64,000 bases of DNA from Trichomonas vaginalis G3 (lineage: Eukaryota; Parabasalia; Trichomonadida; Trichomonadidae). Positions 44,101 through 52,913 of this stretch are shown one piece after another. Where the stretch lies: NCBI RefSeq assembly GCF_026262505.1, contig NC_067204.1, forward strand, positions 2,823,797 to 2,887,796, written 5' to 3'. Within the stretch, counting starts at the first letter, position 1, and every line of letters starts with the position of its first letter. The notes beneath the pieces are model-generated. The model did not search any database and was not told the DNA's origin. It saw only the letters and a program-made list of their open reading frames with translations. The position numbers and the translations under genes were made by a program.

Positions 44101-45578
44101 ACAGCATGAGTTATAGCTTGTATTTCATCATGAATGTCTGGGAATTTCTTCTTTATTGAGTTCAACATGCCCTTTTCCATTTCAAAAAAGTCAAAATTCA
44201 GATGATGAACTAAAACTCGGAGATGGAATGCGTAACCTGTCTTAACAGCTTCAGCAAACAACATTCCGAAGTAAGAATTAGTTGTTTTCTCAAGTAAATT
44301 GTTAAGAATTTCTTCATCTGTCAAAGTAAAGAACAAAGAGTTCAAAAACATGCAGTTCTTTGATAATTCCCTGCACCAATCGACCATTCTATCTAAAACG
44401 AACGCAGATAACCAGTCATTCGAAATAATAAGTTCGTTTGTCAAAGTTAAAGCGTAAATAGCTCTTATTGACAATGTATCTGTTATTGCATATGCGATAT
44501 TATTCGGATCATCTTGAGTTTCTTCAGAAAATTCGGATTTTATCCAATCAAATAATTCATCTCTTCGGAAATACAAAGCTGTGATTGCAGACTGATCGAA
44601 CTTGACTCCTGATTGCATGAGTATTCTTATAATCTCTTTATTTCCACCAACAACGGCAAAATTTGCAATTTCTTCTAATTTTGGATTATTCATCAACAAA
44701 TACTTAAAACAATTAACAGCGCCGTACATTGCGGCCAAATGTATCAATGTAACTGCTCTTTTTCCATCAAGCATCTCTGTATCTAATTTGAAGTCAGATT
44801 TTGACGTAATTTCGATCAATCTGTCTGGATCATCATCAATGAATGTTTCAATGATCTCTTTTTCGATCCGTTTGAGCTCTTGGCAATTTGCCCCGTTTAT
44901 TAGCTCAGAAAACACGTTTAAGTAGCTTTGAGACATCGCATTAGGTAGATTTGCTGATAGCTGCCTCGCTTCGAAGTCGGGAAGGACTCCTTCCGAGATA
45001 AGAAATTGTGAAAAAACTGGAGTGCAACAGAAGTAATGGCGTGCGATAATCTTAACATTCTTGGATAGCTGAGAGTATAAGTATACATAATCTTTGACTT
45101 TTTGTGGTCTAATGAAGATATTTGTTGCAAATTCTCTTAAACCTGTGTAAATGCATGTTTCGATGAATTCAACGAGTTTGTGAGTCTGTTCTGAGTTGTT
45201 TCTATCGTAATTAAGAAAGATTTGTTGGATTTCGTTAATAAATTCTAAACTTGATGGTAATTCGGTGCTTAATATGTCTTCGGGTGGATAAAATGTAAAA
45301 TTAGATGAGATTTCTCTATCACCTCGTCCCATTCCAAAAGTATTCATACTTGGCCTATTTCTTAAGCTTGAAGTCGGACCAGATGAATCATATAATGATA
45401 AAATTGAATTGTAATCTAAAGATGATAGAATTTTATTGATTGGGTCGCGATTTGCAGCATTATTTGCACGACCTACGAAACCTTGATAAGAAAGTGAATT
45501 TGGACGGCGTGCTAATGTCGGTACAGTCCCAGATATCATCCTGGTTAGACTTTGACCTGAGCCCCAACCTCCCCACAT
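41145..45578 (-). CDS. Large ankyrin-repeat protein (1477 aa), DUF3447-like
   Basis: One intact frame starting MWGGWGSGQSLTRM. It is alpha-helical throughout. Recognisable ankyrin units occur in three places: about residues 275-340 (VTLIHLAAMYGAVNCFKYLL, then NKEIIRILMQSGV), about 985-1090 (LMRAIESKNIDAMNFLISKG, then FVEGVKVLLSRGAS) and about 1240-1330 (SLLFIATRIGNLSILQSLFD, then RSDILELFIANKL). The regions between them look like the diverged ankyrin-like helices (DUF3447 type) that are expanded in trichomonads. No signal peptide or membrane segment is evident. Ankyrin arrays bind partner proteins; the partner cannot be told. The ATG is the first in the frame and follows an AT-rich leader. 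The gene starts at the far end of the host island and is transcribed towards Maverick B. There is a Ser/Asn-rich disordered N-terminus. Confidence 0.75.
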   Translation of the reverse strand: MWGGWGSGQSLTRMISGTVPTLARRPNSLSYQGFVGRANNAANRDPINKILSSLDYNSILSLYDSSGPTSSLRNRPSMNTFGMGRGDREISSNFTFYPPEDILSTELPSSLEFINEIQQIFLNYDRNNSEQTHKLVEFIETCIYTGLREFATNIFIRPQKVKDYVYLYSQLSKNVKIIARHYFCCTPVFSQFLISEGVLPDFEARQLSANLPNAMSQSYLNVFSELINGANCQELKRIEKEIIETFIDDDPDRLIEITSKSDFKLDTEMLDGKRAVTLIHLAAMYGAVNCFKYLLMNNPKLEEIANFAVVGGNKEIIRILMQSGVKFDQSAITALYFRRDELFDWIKSEFSEETQDDPNNIAYAITDTLSIRAIYALTLTNELIISNDWLSAFVLDRMVDWCRELSKNCMFLNSLFFTLTDEEILNNLLEKTTNSYFGMLFAEAVKTGYAFHLRVLVHHLNFDFFEMEKGMLNSIKKKFPDIHDEIQAITHAVVSPEKAYLIFTHGLPISEDMAFEVMKYCIKVNDAFSFMSLADKFQNINLSIEQLIELLQLSSITWLYVASEVSTRQLDPSVYVLLVRYYYSSIDNSLLPPKIADIILKSPELMEKLTPYDCINLFMMVREEIQDFSPLISLFKKFKFITEDNPITNGQPISDIRTIILNSPRINELIQEDIEGFVNVIPSNPVFLKKVVGIEVSKEFFDKVLFIFIKFFGITTADSLYCKMKFYEESQAPPETQKIQKLYFNFLTNPVNKKHINIKELCKSRLNASFIKLLEYSDEEFQYLKNVDFMKGQLMHNPKNARFFTIPQILKNPNPHEIVNALLSIPLTPEQIPLIENSNFMNISERVFAKRTSAKMKNLYRKVFIRDEICNGFTTRTLLTHLLATSVFDEIYCKMLNSLLSRNLTAKEKADIFISIPTEKKAIDYVLSRRDTINNSCLIIYSIRIGSQLVEKGTPIEDSYFIQMFCTREKINYENLFEYKVSRSAIANALMRAIESKNIDAMNFLISKGTPVNIIIHSVTPLQTAIGSQFVEGVKVLLSRGASIGFNGLRTSAKAAESSQNLEIVKLICSRADVQYESHFESIRSIHIPVSQKSVEVNQDMDIFKLVNFPPKSDFDDIKSDSLRIDNIFDFTVGIDFREVLTGHKNISEIKNFVEGSLKICKTYDLAFKIITMFTPYDLRTLEPFLPFHINRINKIPPEIKNEIWGIIENFISKSSPTFKAVYSVITGKDLIEPIPNLSSLLFIATRIGNLSILQSLFDKGADINSVEGYYQLFSPALEAIGKDRSDILELFIANKLNVDQIYSTDNFTLINASIEYNSVKCFDLLIDKVCLQHVVVQTPMMAALKLFEQTMNDYFINKLLDKIDIEHELIVDESFEYFLEFRSGKITEFQYLGEERPAFTINQNVNNPFGGRFRNLVNQNDQRIEEDINNSDIVQKKLAYDLFSRSHFKGFDTGKQRYIEDITPEEELMNEYNNTL

Positions 45579-46224
45579 TAAAATTTATAATTTTGGAAAA
45601 AAAAATCGGTATTGAATTTTGGAAAAAATTTCCATCATATCACAAAAATTATTTTTTGATATTTGCAACAGTAAAACGAAATAGCATCTATGATGAACGA
45701 TTATTTTTTGATTCAAATGTTGTTTGGCAAACGATGTCAAAATAATCGATTAAATTGGTAAACATTAGAAGATTAGTCATTGTGTTGATCTTGAATGGAT
45801 ATTATATATCTTGTTCTTGTACTGTACAATGAATTAGCATCTGAAATTCCATTCAATGGTAATAATTTATATTTTTAATCATAAGTGCCAGTTCACAGAT
45901 TAATATCCAATACCCAAATGAAGAATCCATTACGTATGTAATTATTTCATACAGCATTGATTCAAGGGATCACATATATGAATCAATTGCTCATATTGAA
46001 GTCTGGAATCAACCTCGAGTGTCAAAAAAATGCTCATTTTAGATGGGGGTGGTACCCAAAACTACCAGAGTTGCCATTTTTTGAGTGAAATTAACCGTTT
46101 TTTTTAGCTAGCAGATTTTTTTATCAACAAACGGGGGATATTATTGATGTAGAATTAACCTTGAATCATTTTTAGGTTATTTGTAGTAAAAATCAGAAAA
46201 TCAAATAATAATCAGAGTAGGGGT
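45579..46224. other. Intergenic, no gene seen
   Basis: AT-rich stretch upstream of the ankyrin gene, which probably holds its promoter. No convincing frame or repeat. Confidence 0.5.
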
Positions 46225-46244
46225 AATTTTAGCTAAAAGTGACA

Positions 46245-46296
46245 CGCCTGTAAAAAGGCGACACACCCGTGAAGGGTGTGATTACCAATCGGTAAT
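46245..46296. repeat. Three consecutive stem-loops
   Basis: CGCC/GGCG (46245-46260), CACACCC/GGGTGTG (46262-46280) and ATTACC/GGTAAT (46281-46296), each with a 4-8 base loop and almost no spacing. Confidence 0.6.
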
Positions 46297-46342
46297 TTCG
46301 ACAGTTTAGAATTTAAAATTTTTTATGGAACTGTTGCGAGTT

Positions 46343-46497
46343 TCATAAAGAATTTAAGGAATATAAGCAAAGATTTGAATCAAAATCTTAGACCTAAGCC
46401 GCTCGATTCGCTCGCGGCTTCCGCGAATTACAGATCAGCAAAGATTTGAATCAAAATCTTCGAACTAAGCCGATCGCTTCGCTCGCGGCTTTCTTTA
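46343..46497. repeat. Duplicated block with GC stem-loop
   Basis: GCAAAGATTTGAATCAAAAT occurs twice, each time followed by AAGCCGCTCGATTCGCTCGC or a close variant, which folds on CCGCTCG/CGAGCGG-type pairing. Confidence 0.6.
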
Positions 46498-46596
46498 TTA
46501 TTTTAAATTTGCATATTTCCATCAAAAGTTCATAAGGTAAAAAATTTCGTTTATTTTTACTAAGAAAAAAAAGGTTTTTGATAATAAATTTATTTT

Positions 46597-46836
46597 ATTT
46601 CGAAAAAGTAGCAATAATCGTAAAAGGGTATTGATAGGCTTGCTAAAGTAACTAATTTTAGCTGTCAAATACTTTTGTATTTTGAAGTAAATTAGTATAA
46701 ATTTGTTTTTACTTTTATTTCGAAAAAGTAGCAATAATCGTAAAAGGGTATTGATAGGCTTGCTAAAGTAACTAATTTTAGCTGTCAAATACTTTTGTAT
46801 TTTGAAGTAAATTAGTATAAATTTGATATTATTTTA
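46597..46836. repeat. 120-bp tandem duplication
   Basis: Two nearly exact copies (TATTTCGAAAAAGTAGCAAT and onward) at an offset of 120 bp. Confidence 0.9.
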
Positions 46837-47099
46837 ATTCCCTTTGAAAACCTCAATTTTCCATACAGAGGGAACGGGAATAGCATCCAATATTCCCTGA
46901 GAATGGTTGCGCATTCTCAGTTCCCTCTATATTTCGAACGAAGCTCTCATCGGTCTTTTTTTTAATACTAAACGTTTTTTTCCCCTGTCACTTTTAGCTA
47001 AAATTTGGGTTTGCCAATCGCAATGCCACTTTTGAAATTCATATGCCGTGATAAGATACAAACATAAGTTTTAATATAAAAATAACAAATAAATAAAAA

Positions 47100-48554
47100 T
47101 TAAAGTGAAAAATCGAAAGAATAATGAGACATTACATTATCGAAATCAGAAAATTCATTATGGTAATTCTTGTTAGCAAATCTTGCAACTTTCTTCCATT
47201 TTTGGACAAAATCTGATTGTTGAGGTTGTTCTGCCTTGGATTTAATAGTTAATAGAATATCATGAGCACTCTGAGCAGCCTTTTTAACTTCCTCGGACCA
47301 TGATGAACTCGCTGTTGAAATAGAACGTTCTAAATCTGTAGGAATAAATCCGACCGTTTTTATTAGCATGGAGAGGAATCCTTCGTCACCTAAAATGCTA
47401 AATGCGGTCGTACAAACCTTAGCGTTGGACGATTGGACGGACAGGAACAGTTTTGAACAAACTGGAACGCATATTGTTGGGAAAAAGGTCGGATTCAATG
47501 AGAACAGGATGACATGGAGTTCGTTGAGGAAAATAATATGTTTGTGGGAATCTGTGATCGGCCAATGCTTCAATAAGTATCTGATATAAAATAACGTGGT
47601 CGTAGAGTCTTTTTTCGTGAAGAGATCACTGTATTTCGAAAGTACATCGAAGAATTCTTCAACTCTGGGGGTAATAAAAAGAGGAAAAACGATTACACGA
47701 GATTGAGCAAAAAAGATCGAAGGAATTTGATTTAATTGACTCAGAATGGTAACAAGGAACTGTAGAGCAGGTTGAACAACGAAATGTTGAAGAACTTTCT
47801 CTTTGTAGCTTTTAAAAATGTGATTTATTTCATCAATGATGAAATCGCGTTGATCTTGAAATTTTTTGAAGAAAAGAAGTAGTGTGTCTCTCGCTAAGTT
47901 CTGTTCGTCCTTTACTGGTGATTTAAATCTCTCAATAAGGTATTTCCAGTAATTTTCGTTGAAAGTGAATGAAAACTTCTGAAGGTATGTCTCAATGATC
48001 GCATACCAGATTCTGATGTATTCAATACCTGTTAACATGAAGTAAACTGGGTAATCTGAGATAAATAAAAATTCATTAACGCTCGATAGTTTATATCGAA
48101 TGTTTTGGTCAGCAATCGCAAATATTTTGGTCAGTACATCGTCCGATGTTGAAATTAATGGATTTTTAAGTACTTGTTCATAAAGTTTTGAAATTAAAAA
48201 AGTTTTTTCTGAAGTAACTCCAGTACTCTCCGGAGCATGACAGTACAGTTTGTATTCAAATGGTTCTTGAACTGATTCTATTAAGTTGTTCATATCAATT
48301 AAGTCAAGATTTGCATTTTGTGTGAGTGGTGGCGCAATATCAATGTTTATTTCAGAAAAGTCAACATCATCAAGTTCATATTTACTTTCAACAAGTGGTT
48401 TTAAGCTTTGTTTAGGTGATTTTGTTGGAGATTTTAACTGTGGAAAAATGCGCATAGAACTATTGCGTATCGAAGAAGTATTCAGGGAACCCCTTATCTG
48501 AAGTGCCGATTTGGACTGAGAGAACTGAGGTCCTTTTGCGGTTCTATAAAGCAT
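47100..48554 (-). CDS. PP2A regulatory subunit, B56 (B') family-like (484 aa)
   Basis: Intact frame starting MLYRTAKGPQFSQSKSALQI. Residues 1-85 are polar and probably disordered. From about residue 85 the protein is a helical repeat. B56-like blocks include RDTLLLFFKKFQDQRDFI (the region of B56 that reads RDxLKxxLHRIYxKF) and, near residues 320-345, LLKHWPITDSHKHIIFLNEL, matching the B56 phrase LKxWPKTHSPKEVMFLNEL. Length agrees with the family. In eukaryotes B56 subunits direct the PP2A catalytic core to LxxIxE-containing substrates. Trichomonads have several diverged members. It is transcribed in the same direction as the ankyrin, ARM-like and dynein genes. The C-terminus ends soon after the HEAT core. 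Confidence 0.75.
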   Translation of the reverse strand: MLYRTAKGPQFSQSKSALQIRGSLNTSSIRNSSMRIFPQLKSPTKSPKQSLKPLVESKYELDDVDFSEINIDIAPPLTQNANLDLIDMNNLIESVQEPFEYKLYCHAPESTGVTSEKTFLISKLYEQVLKNPLISTSDDVLTKIFAIADQNIRYKLSSVNEFLFISDYPVYFMLTGIEYIRIWYAIIETYLQKFSFTFNENYWKYLIERFKSPVKDEQNLARDTLLLFFKKFQDQRDFIIDEINHIFKSYKEKVLQHFVVQPALQFLVTILSQLNQIPSIFFAQSRVIVFPLFITPRVEEFFDVLSKYSDLFTKKDSTTTLFYIRYLLKHWPITDSHKHIIFLNELHVILFSLNPTFFPTICVPVCSKLFLSVQSSNAKVCTTAFSILGDEGFLSMLIKTVGFIPTDLERSISTASSSWSEEVKKAAQSAHDILLTIKSKAEQPQQSDFVQKWKKVARFANKNYHNEFSDFDNVMSHYSFDFSL

Positions 48555-48895
48555 AAAATTTGTAAAATTTTATAAACTTTTTTTTTCTTCGTTCTTTACA
48601 TGACGCAATTTAATTCTTGATGATTTCGGATTTTATAATTGCATCGTTTGAACGGCATTTTTAGATTGTTGATAATTACAACGGAAACGAAATTTGTTTT
48701 CAAAAACTTGAAATTGCCATCTAGAATCTGAAAATCATAAAATCTGCCTCCCCCTATGCTTAGAAATGTAATTTACGATGACCATATTGTCAAAATACAA
48801 AATCTTAAAACAAATTTCCTAAATATAAAAAGTAAAAATGATGAAAGTTAAAAAAAAATAAGTTTAATTCATAAGATTTCATGTGAGTATAAGAA
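48555..48895. other. Intergenic between two minus-strand genes
   Basis: About 340 bp AT-rich sequence. No frame, repeat or RNA gene recognised. Confidence 0.5.
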
Positions 48896-50347
48896 TTAAA
48901 AAGAGACTAAATCATTTACGTAATGCACACAATGCAAGTCGAAATTGTTGGAAGGAGGCGAGTCATTCGAAGAACAACTAGATTGTTTATATTTATTTAA
49001 GAATTCATCTATAATTTTTGACTCTTCTTCATTATTAGATTGTTGATATGCATCTTCCAAATCATTGATAATTTTTGTATTGTCGATGTGTTCTCTGATT
49101 TGTTCTTCGCGATTATAGTCAGTATAATTTTTCAAAATGTTTTCAATGAATGTTACTGCTAGTTTCGTATTGGTTCCGATTATATCATCAATAAATTTAA
49201 GAATTCCTCTGTGAACGGCTTCAACAAATGAGTCAAAGCCATGATAATCAAGGCAATATAATATTATATTGAACAAGGATGATTTGATATTACTAGAGGA
49301 GTTTTCAATACTGTCAATAAATTTATCGAAAATATCATAATTAATGAATTCCAGCGCATGGCCACGTAAACAGTTGTTGATGAGACAGTCTTCAATAAAT
49401 CTGATAGAATTGCGTCTGTAATCTTCTTCACTTTCTTCGTCAAAGAATATGTCATATGCATTTTCAATTTGTTTTGTTTTTATAAGAAGTCGGAATATTT
49501 CTGGGCGATCATTGAATTGCTGGACCAATGGTTCATGAAGAATGGTAAATAAGTTGGAATATCCTTCATAATCAAAGTATGGTATAGAATTAAGATAATC
49601 TTGTAGAAAACTTACTGGGAATTTACCTGTGCAAGGATCGACTAAAGAATATATTCGTTCAGGATATATTGGTATGATAACTTTCAAGAAATCATGTATA
49701 TTATGCACTACGATTGGATCGAAAATTGAATACTTGTTAATATATAGTAGTATCCTATCATAATTCTTAGAATTTGGATGTGATGCCAATAAATTCGCGA
49801 AATATGTAGTTGCAATCGATGGACGAGGAAAATTACAAAATTCTTCAACTGGAAATGAATCTACAATATCATCATCAGTTATGTAAGATATTATATGTTG
49901 TAAAATATAAATTGTATTATAGGCATCTTTATTTGGTCTTTCTTTGTTTGTAGCAATTTCAATTAAACATTCAGCAATTTCTGGTTGGCCGAGAACTTGT
50001 GCTATTTCTTTGTACACACATAGATCTGATAATATTGATAAAACTTTAGAACGAACTTTAAGTTCATTTTTGAACAAATATTCAACTAATACTTGAACAA
50101 CACCAGAAGAAATGAATGCCGATGGATCAATTTCGGATTCATTTAATGATGTAATCTTTTTCAATTTATCAAAATAATCATCTCCTTCCAATTGTGAGAT
50201 GTTTAATAGTTTTTTCATTGAGTCATGAAAAGCTTCTTCGAGTAAAATATCTTTTTCATTTGGTATGTTAACTACTGTTGCTTCTTTGGTATTATCTTTG
50301 TCGTCCTTATATATCATTCCTCTAACCCATTTCAATATAAACGCCAT
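48896..50347 (-). CDS. ARM/HEAT-like helical repeat protein (483 aa), unknown function
   Basis: Intact frame starting MAFILKWVRGMIYKDDKDNT. A short hydrophobic/basic leader is followed by repeated helix pairs of armadillo type, for example GVVQVLVEYLFKNELKVRSK, then VLSILSDLCVYKEIAQVLG and IAECLIEIATNKE. The C-terminus is Ser/Asn/Pro-rich (SSCSSNDSPPSNNF). No catalytic motif. Such proteins usually act as scaffolds. The closest-looking proteins I can think of are trichomonad hypothetical ARM-fold proteins, so I give no specific role. The ATG directly abuts a TTAAGGGTGC sequence that resembles a MITE end (50348-50371). Confidence 0.6.
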   Translation of the reverse strand: MAFILKWVRGMIYKDDKDNTKEATVVNIPNEKDILLEEAFHDSMKKLLNISQLEGDDYFDKLKKITSLNESEIDPSAFISSGVVQVLVEYLFKNELKVRSKVLSILSDLCVYKEIAQVLGQPEIAECLIEIATNKERPNKDAYNTIYILQHIISYITDDDIVDSFPVEEFCNFPRPSIATTYFANLLASHPNSKNYDRILLYINKYSIFDPIVVHNIHDFLKVIIPIYPERIYSLVDPCTGKFPVSFLQDYLNSIPYFDYEGYSNLFTILHEPLVQQFNDRPEIFRLLIKTKQIENAYDIFFDEESEEDYRRNSIRFIEDCLINNCLRGHALEFINYDIFDKFIDSIENSSSNIKSSLFNIILYCLDYHGFDSFVEAVHRGILKFIDDIIGTNTKLAVTFIENILKNYTDYNREEQIREHIDNTKIINDLEDAYQQSNNEEESKIIDEFLNKYKQSSCSSNDSPPSNNFDLHCVHYVNDLVSF

Positions 50348-50371
50348 TTTTAAGGGTGCTTTAAAGACGAT
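50348..50371. repeat. Solitary MITE-end-like sequence beside a start codon
   Basis: TTAAGGGTGCTTTAAAGACG plus ATAG, matching 20 or so of 24 bases of the inward-read right end of the 141-bp MITE at 40863. The other end is not found nearby. Confidence 0.4.
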
Positions 50372-50652
50372 AGAAATCCATAATATTTTTTTAAATAAAA
50401 TAGAATGTACTTACAATTTAAAATCTCTTATTCAAAATTTTGATAAAGCTTATCTCAATAATGAGGAAGAAAAACGATGGGGTGACATTACATAGGAAAA
50501 TAAGTTTACTTATATCCTATGTTTCTAACTAATAGTACCTAAATTCAATGTAACTTTGGTGAAAAATGACAAAGTACTTTGATGAAATGATTATATATGT
50601 AAGAATAGAATAATAAATAGTTTATAGATAAATAATAAAAATAAAAATAAAA

Positions 50653-52020
50653 TCAAACAGAAACAGTAATAGGACAAGAAAGGATATGTGAATTGGAATC
50701 AATTGTACCAACAAACAAATATTTTCCATCGTTCGAGAATTTACAACATGTGGCAATAGAATCTAAATTCACATTTAGTTCTGCATTTGAGTCTTCAAGG
50801 ACATCTACGAGAGTAACGAACCCATCTGACCTGCATGCAGCAAAACAAAGCCTTGGATTAGGCTGCCAACAGCATGAAACGTATGATTCCGTCAATGAAA
50901 CAATCTTTTTAAGGGATTTGCTATCAGAACGGACTTCAACGACACCGTCAAGTGTTGTTATGCAATATGCGCTCCTCTGGCCTTTCGATCCTGGTCTAAA
51001 ATCGATGGAAGTAATCATTCCATCATATTGCTGAATTTTTGTTTCTTCATTTTTCGTCTTTCCTTTGGAGATAACTGAGCCATCCTCGGATCCGATTAGG
51101 ATATTACCTATATCTGTATATGTTACGCAGGTTGGTCTAGCACCTTGAAGCTTGTATCTCGACATATGTAAATCTGTATCTAATGGAGAGGCCAAGGCAT
51201 CAATATCCCACATGTAAACACTTCCATCGGCGGCAACTGATAGTAAATTACGATCTTTAACAAAAATAAGTCCAACAATCTGTGAACAATGGCATTTATT
51301 CCATCTTTGGCTTTGAGCAATTGGATTTTGCTTCTCGCGAGTATCGTATAGGTAAATAAGTCCTGTATTTCCACCAACAACAAAGCAATCTGATGAATGT
51401 GGGACCATTGCGATGCATGTTGGTTGTGTTGGGCAATCGTAACGAACTGACTGCGAAATATTGTTGATGTCGCGCTTGAGAATAAAACCGAGCTTGTCTT
51501 TTAGATTTGTCTTATAAGATACGTAAAATTCATGACCTTTCCAACAACAATCTGAAGCAACATAGCGAACAACTGCCGGCTCGCTCCATATTTTGCGAAA
51601 TTCTGATGTGTTTGATGTTTCAATATTGATAGTTTCGTTTACTTCTGAATCTGTGTTATTAATATTTTCAAAAGAAACTGAGTTTTGGTCTAGTTCCAGT
51701 ACAGTAGTTTGATCGTAATATGATTGAGGTTTCTGCTGGTCATCATTAATAGGAATTTGATTTTCAATTTGTGTAGAAATCGCAACCTTTTTAATTTGTG
51801 CAGAATCCTTAGGAGCAAATTCTACAGTTTCGCTTGGAGAAGTCATGGATAAAAGAACTTTCTTTGTTTGCTTAACAGGACTTATTGGAATATTTGAATT
51901 TGAAAATTCGGCCTGAACTGATAGTTCTTTAATAGCTTCGAGTTCCGCCATTCTCCGATCAATCATTTCCTGATGGCGGCTTCGGAGCTCTTCCAGTTGT
52001 TTTTGTAATTCAGTCTCCAT
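50653..52020 (-). CDS. Dynein intermediate chain, WD40 (455 aa)
   Basis: I start at METELQKQLEELRSRHQEMI (ATG at 52020), because the frame upstream has only a non-ATG codon. Residues 1-35 are a coiled coil typical of cytoplasmic dynein intermediate chains, where it binds dynactin. About 35-145 is disordered. From about 150 to the end is a WD40 propeller with the family phrases CIAMVPHSSDCFVVGGNTGL, IYLYDTREKQNPIA, LLSVAADGSVYMWDIDAL and ILIGSEDGSV. The GSEDGSV and DGxxxxWxxD blocks match intermediate chains of dynein 1/2. The protein holds cargo adaptors and light chains on the motor. It is divergent from the NECAP-like gene with 66 bp between the ATGs. Confidence 0.75.
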   Translation of the reverse strand: METELQKQLEELRSRHQEMIDRRMAELEAIKELSVQAEFSNSNIPISPVKQTKKVLLSMTSPSETVEFAPKDSAQIKKVAISTQIENQIPINDDQQKPQSYYDQTTVLELDQNSVSFENINNTDSEVNETINIETSNTSEFRKIWSEPAVVRYVASDCCWKGHEFYVSYKTNLKDKLGFILKRDINNISQSVRYDCPTQPTCIAMVPHSSDCFVVGGNTGLIYLYDTREKQNPIAQSQRWNKCHCSQIVGLIFVKDRNLLSVAADGSVYMWDIDALASPLDTDLHMSRYKLQGARPTCVTYTDIGNILIGSEDGSVISKGKTKNEETKIQQYDGMITSIDFRPGSKGQRSAYCITTLDGVVEVRSDSKSLKKIVSLTESYVSCCWQPNPRLCFAACRSDGFVTLVDVLEDSNAELNVNLDSIATCCKFSNDGKYLFVGTIDSNSHILSCPITVSV

Positions 52021-52086
52021 TTTTGTCACTTTTTTATTAATAATTCACTTTATTTGTCAATTTTTTTACAAAAAAAATTACAAAAT
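52021..52086. promoter_or_regulatory. Divergent promoter between dynein intermediate chain and NECAP-like genes
   Basis: Only 66 bp of A/T-rich DNA separate the two ATGs. It contains TTGTCAATTTTTT on the plus strand, loosely like a trichomonad initiator (TCA followed by pyrimidines/A-T), and GTGACAAAA just before the minus-strand ATG. No clear TATA box. Confidence 0.45.
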
Positions 52087-52605
52087 ATGAAAAAGGGTTT
52101 TGATTCGTTCCAAGATCCACAGTTTTATGCCAAGCGTTATATTATATCCCAAGCAATGTCTTGGAATGAAGTTGCATTCTTAAAGGATGGAACAAAAACA
52201 AATAAATGGAAAAACGCAATCCAGACTAAAATCAGGATATCTCCTGAAAATAGTAAGAACATTGAAATACAGGGTGACCAGATATATCAAGGAATTACCG
52301 AAATTAAAGAAGAAACTGCAAATGATGATACAAAGACTAAGTATTTAGCTTTGCATTTTCAAAAGGATTGTATCGCTGTTGCTTGCAGACAGGATATCTT
52401 AGATTTATTATACACTGCGATATGTTCAGTACTTGATTTACCAGTAGAAAAAAGTATTTTCAGTGAAAAAACTGAACAAATGAAAAACATGATTAATGAT
52501 ACAAAGCATTTTCTTGACGATAATGTTGAACAAGAGTCTCCACCAATACCTCCAGCGCCAAATATGGCATTGGTAGAAAAGCTTTATCCATCGAACCCAT
52601 ACTAA
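52087..52605 (+). CDS. NECAP-like adaptin-ear-binding coat protein (172 aa)
   Basis: Starts MKKGFDSFQDPQFYAKRYI at the first ATG; the frame is open further upstream but without ATG. Residues about 20-130 form a PH-like (PHear) fold: AMSWNEVAFLKDGTKTNKWK, IQTKIRISPENSKN, then LALHFQKDCIAVACRQDIL. NECAPs bind AP-1/AP-2 ear domains and act in clathrin vesicle formation. The end (QESPPIPPAPNMALVEKLYP) is proline-rich; canonical NECAPs end in WxxF motifs, and none is visible here. Fairly short but complete for the core domain. A diverged member; other PH-fold proteins are possible. Confidence 0.6.
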   Translation: MKKGFDSFQDPQFYAKRYIISQAMSWNEVAFLKDGTKTNKWKNAIQTKIRISPENSKNIEIQGDQIYQGITEIKEETANDDTKTKYLALHFQKDCIAVACRQDILDLLYTAICSVLDLPVEKSIFSEKTEQMKNMINDTKHFLDDNVEQESPPIPPAPNMALVEKLYPSNPY

Positions 52606-52913
52606 ACGGTATTTGTTTTGGATTTTATTATATATGTTACACATATTCTTATCCTTCATTTCGGAGTAAATTTATATTTATCGGATATATTTTCTTGATT
52701 CATCGAAACACATGCTGCGAATTTATTAAACAATGCTGGCAAAATGCAAGATTTTATTATGAAATTGAAAAAAGAGAATAGAATAATTTTGAAATCTGAA
52801 ATCCACTTCGTTATGAATTGTAGAAAAGTATTACCGAATAATATGAGATGAAAAAGAATTTTTTTGGTATTTGTAAGTCAATAAATAAGGAATAATCCTT
52901 AATTCTCTTTTAT
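52606..52913. other. Intergenic between convergent genes
   Basis: About 310 bp between the NECAP-like and eS8 stop codons. AT-rich; no structure recognised. Confidence 0.5.

Larger units (their letters stand above)
46225..47005. repeat. Possible non-autonomous element bounded by 20-bp inverted repeats
   Basis: AATTTTAGCTAAAAGTGACA at 46225-46244 returns inverted at 46986-47005. Part of this is the self-complementary TTTTAGCTAAAA, but GTGACA extends the match. Inside the left end are three back-to-back stem-loops (46245-46296). The interior contains a 75-bp and a 120-bp tandem duplication and no gene. Confidence 0.45.

Noticed and set aside
42055-45130. Plus- and minus-strand frames of 64-133 codons inside the ankyrin gene
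   Set aside because: They overlap the intact 1477-aa frame and have no independent support.
46522-46788. 88-codon minus-strand frame with a repeated peptide (TAKISYFSKPINTLLRLLLL)
   Set aside because: The repeat is simply the 120-bp tandem duplication translated twice, and there is no promoter-like context.
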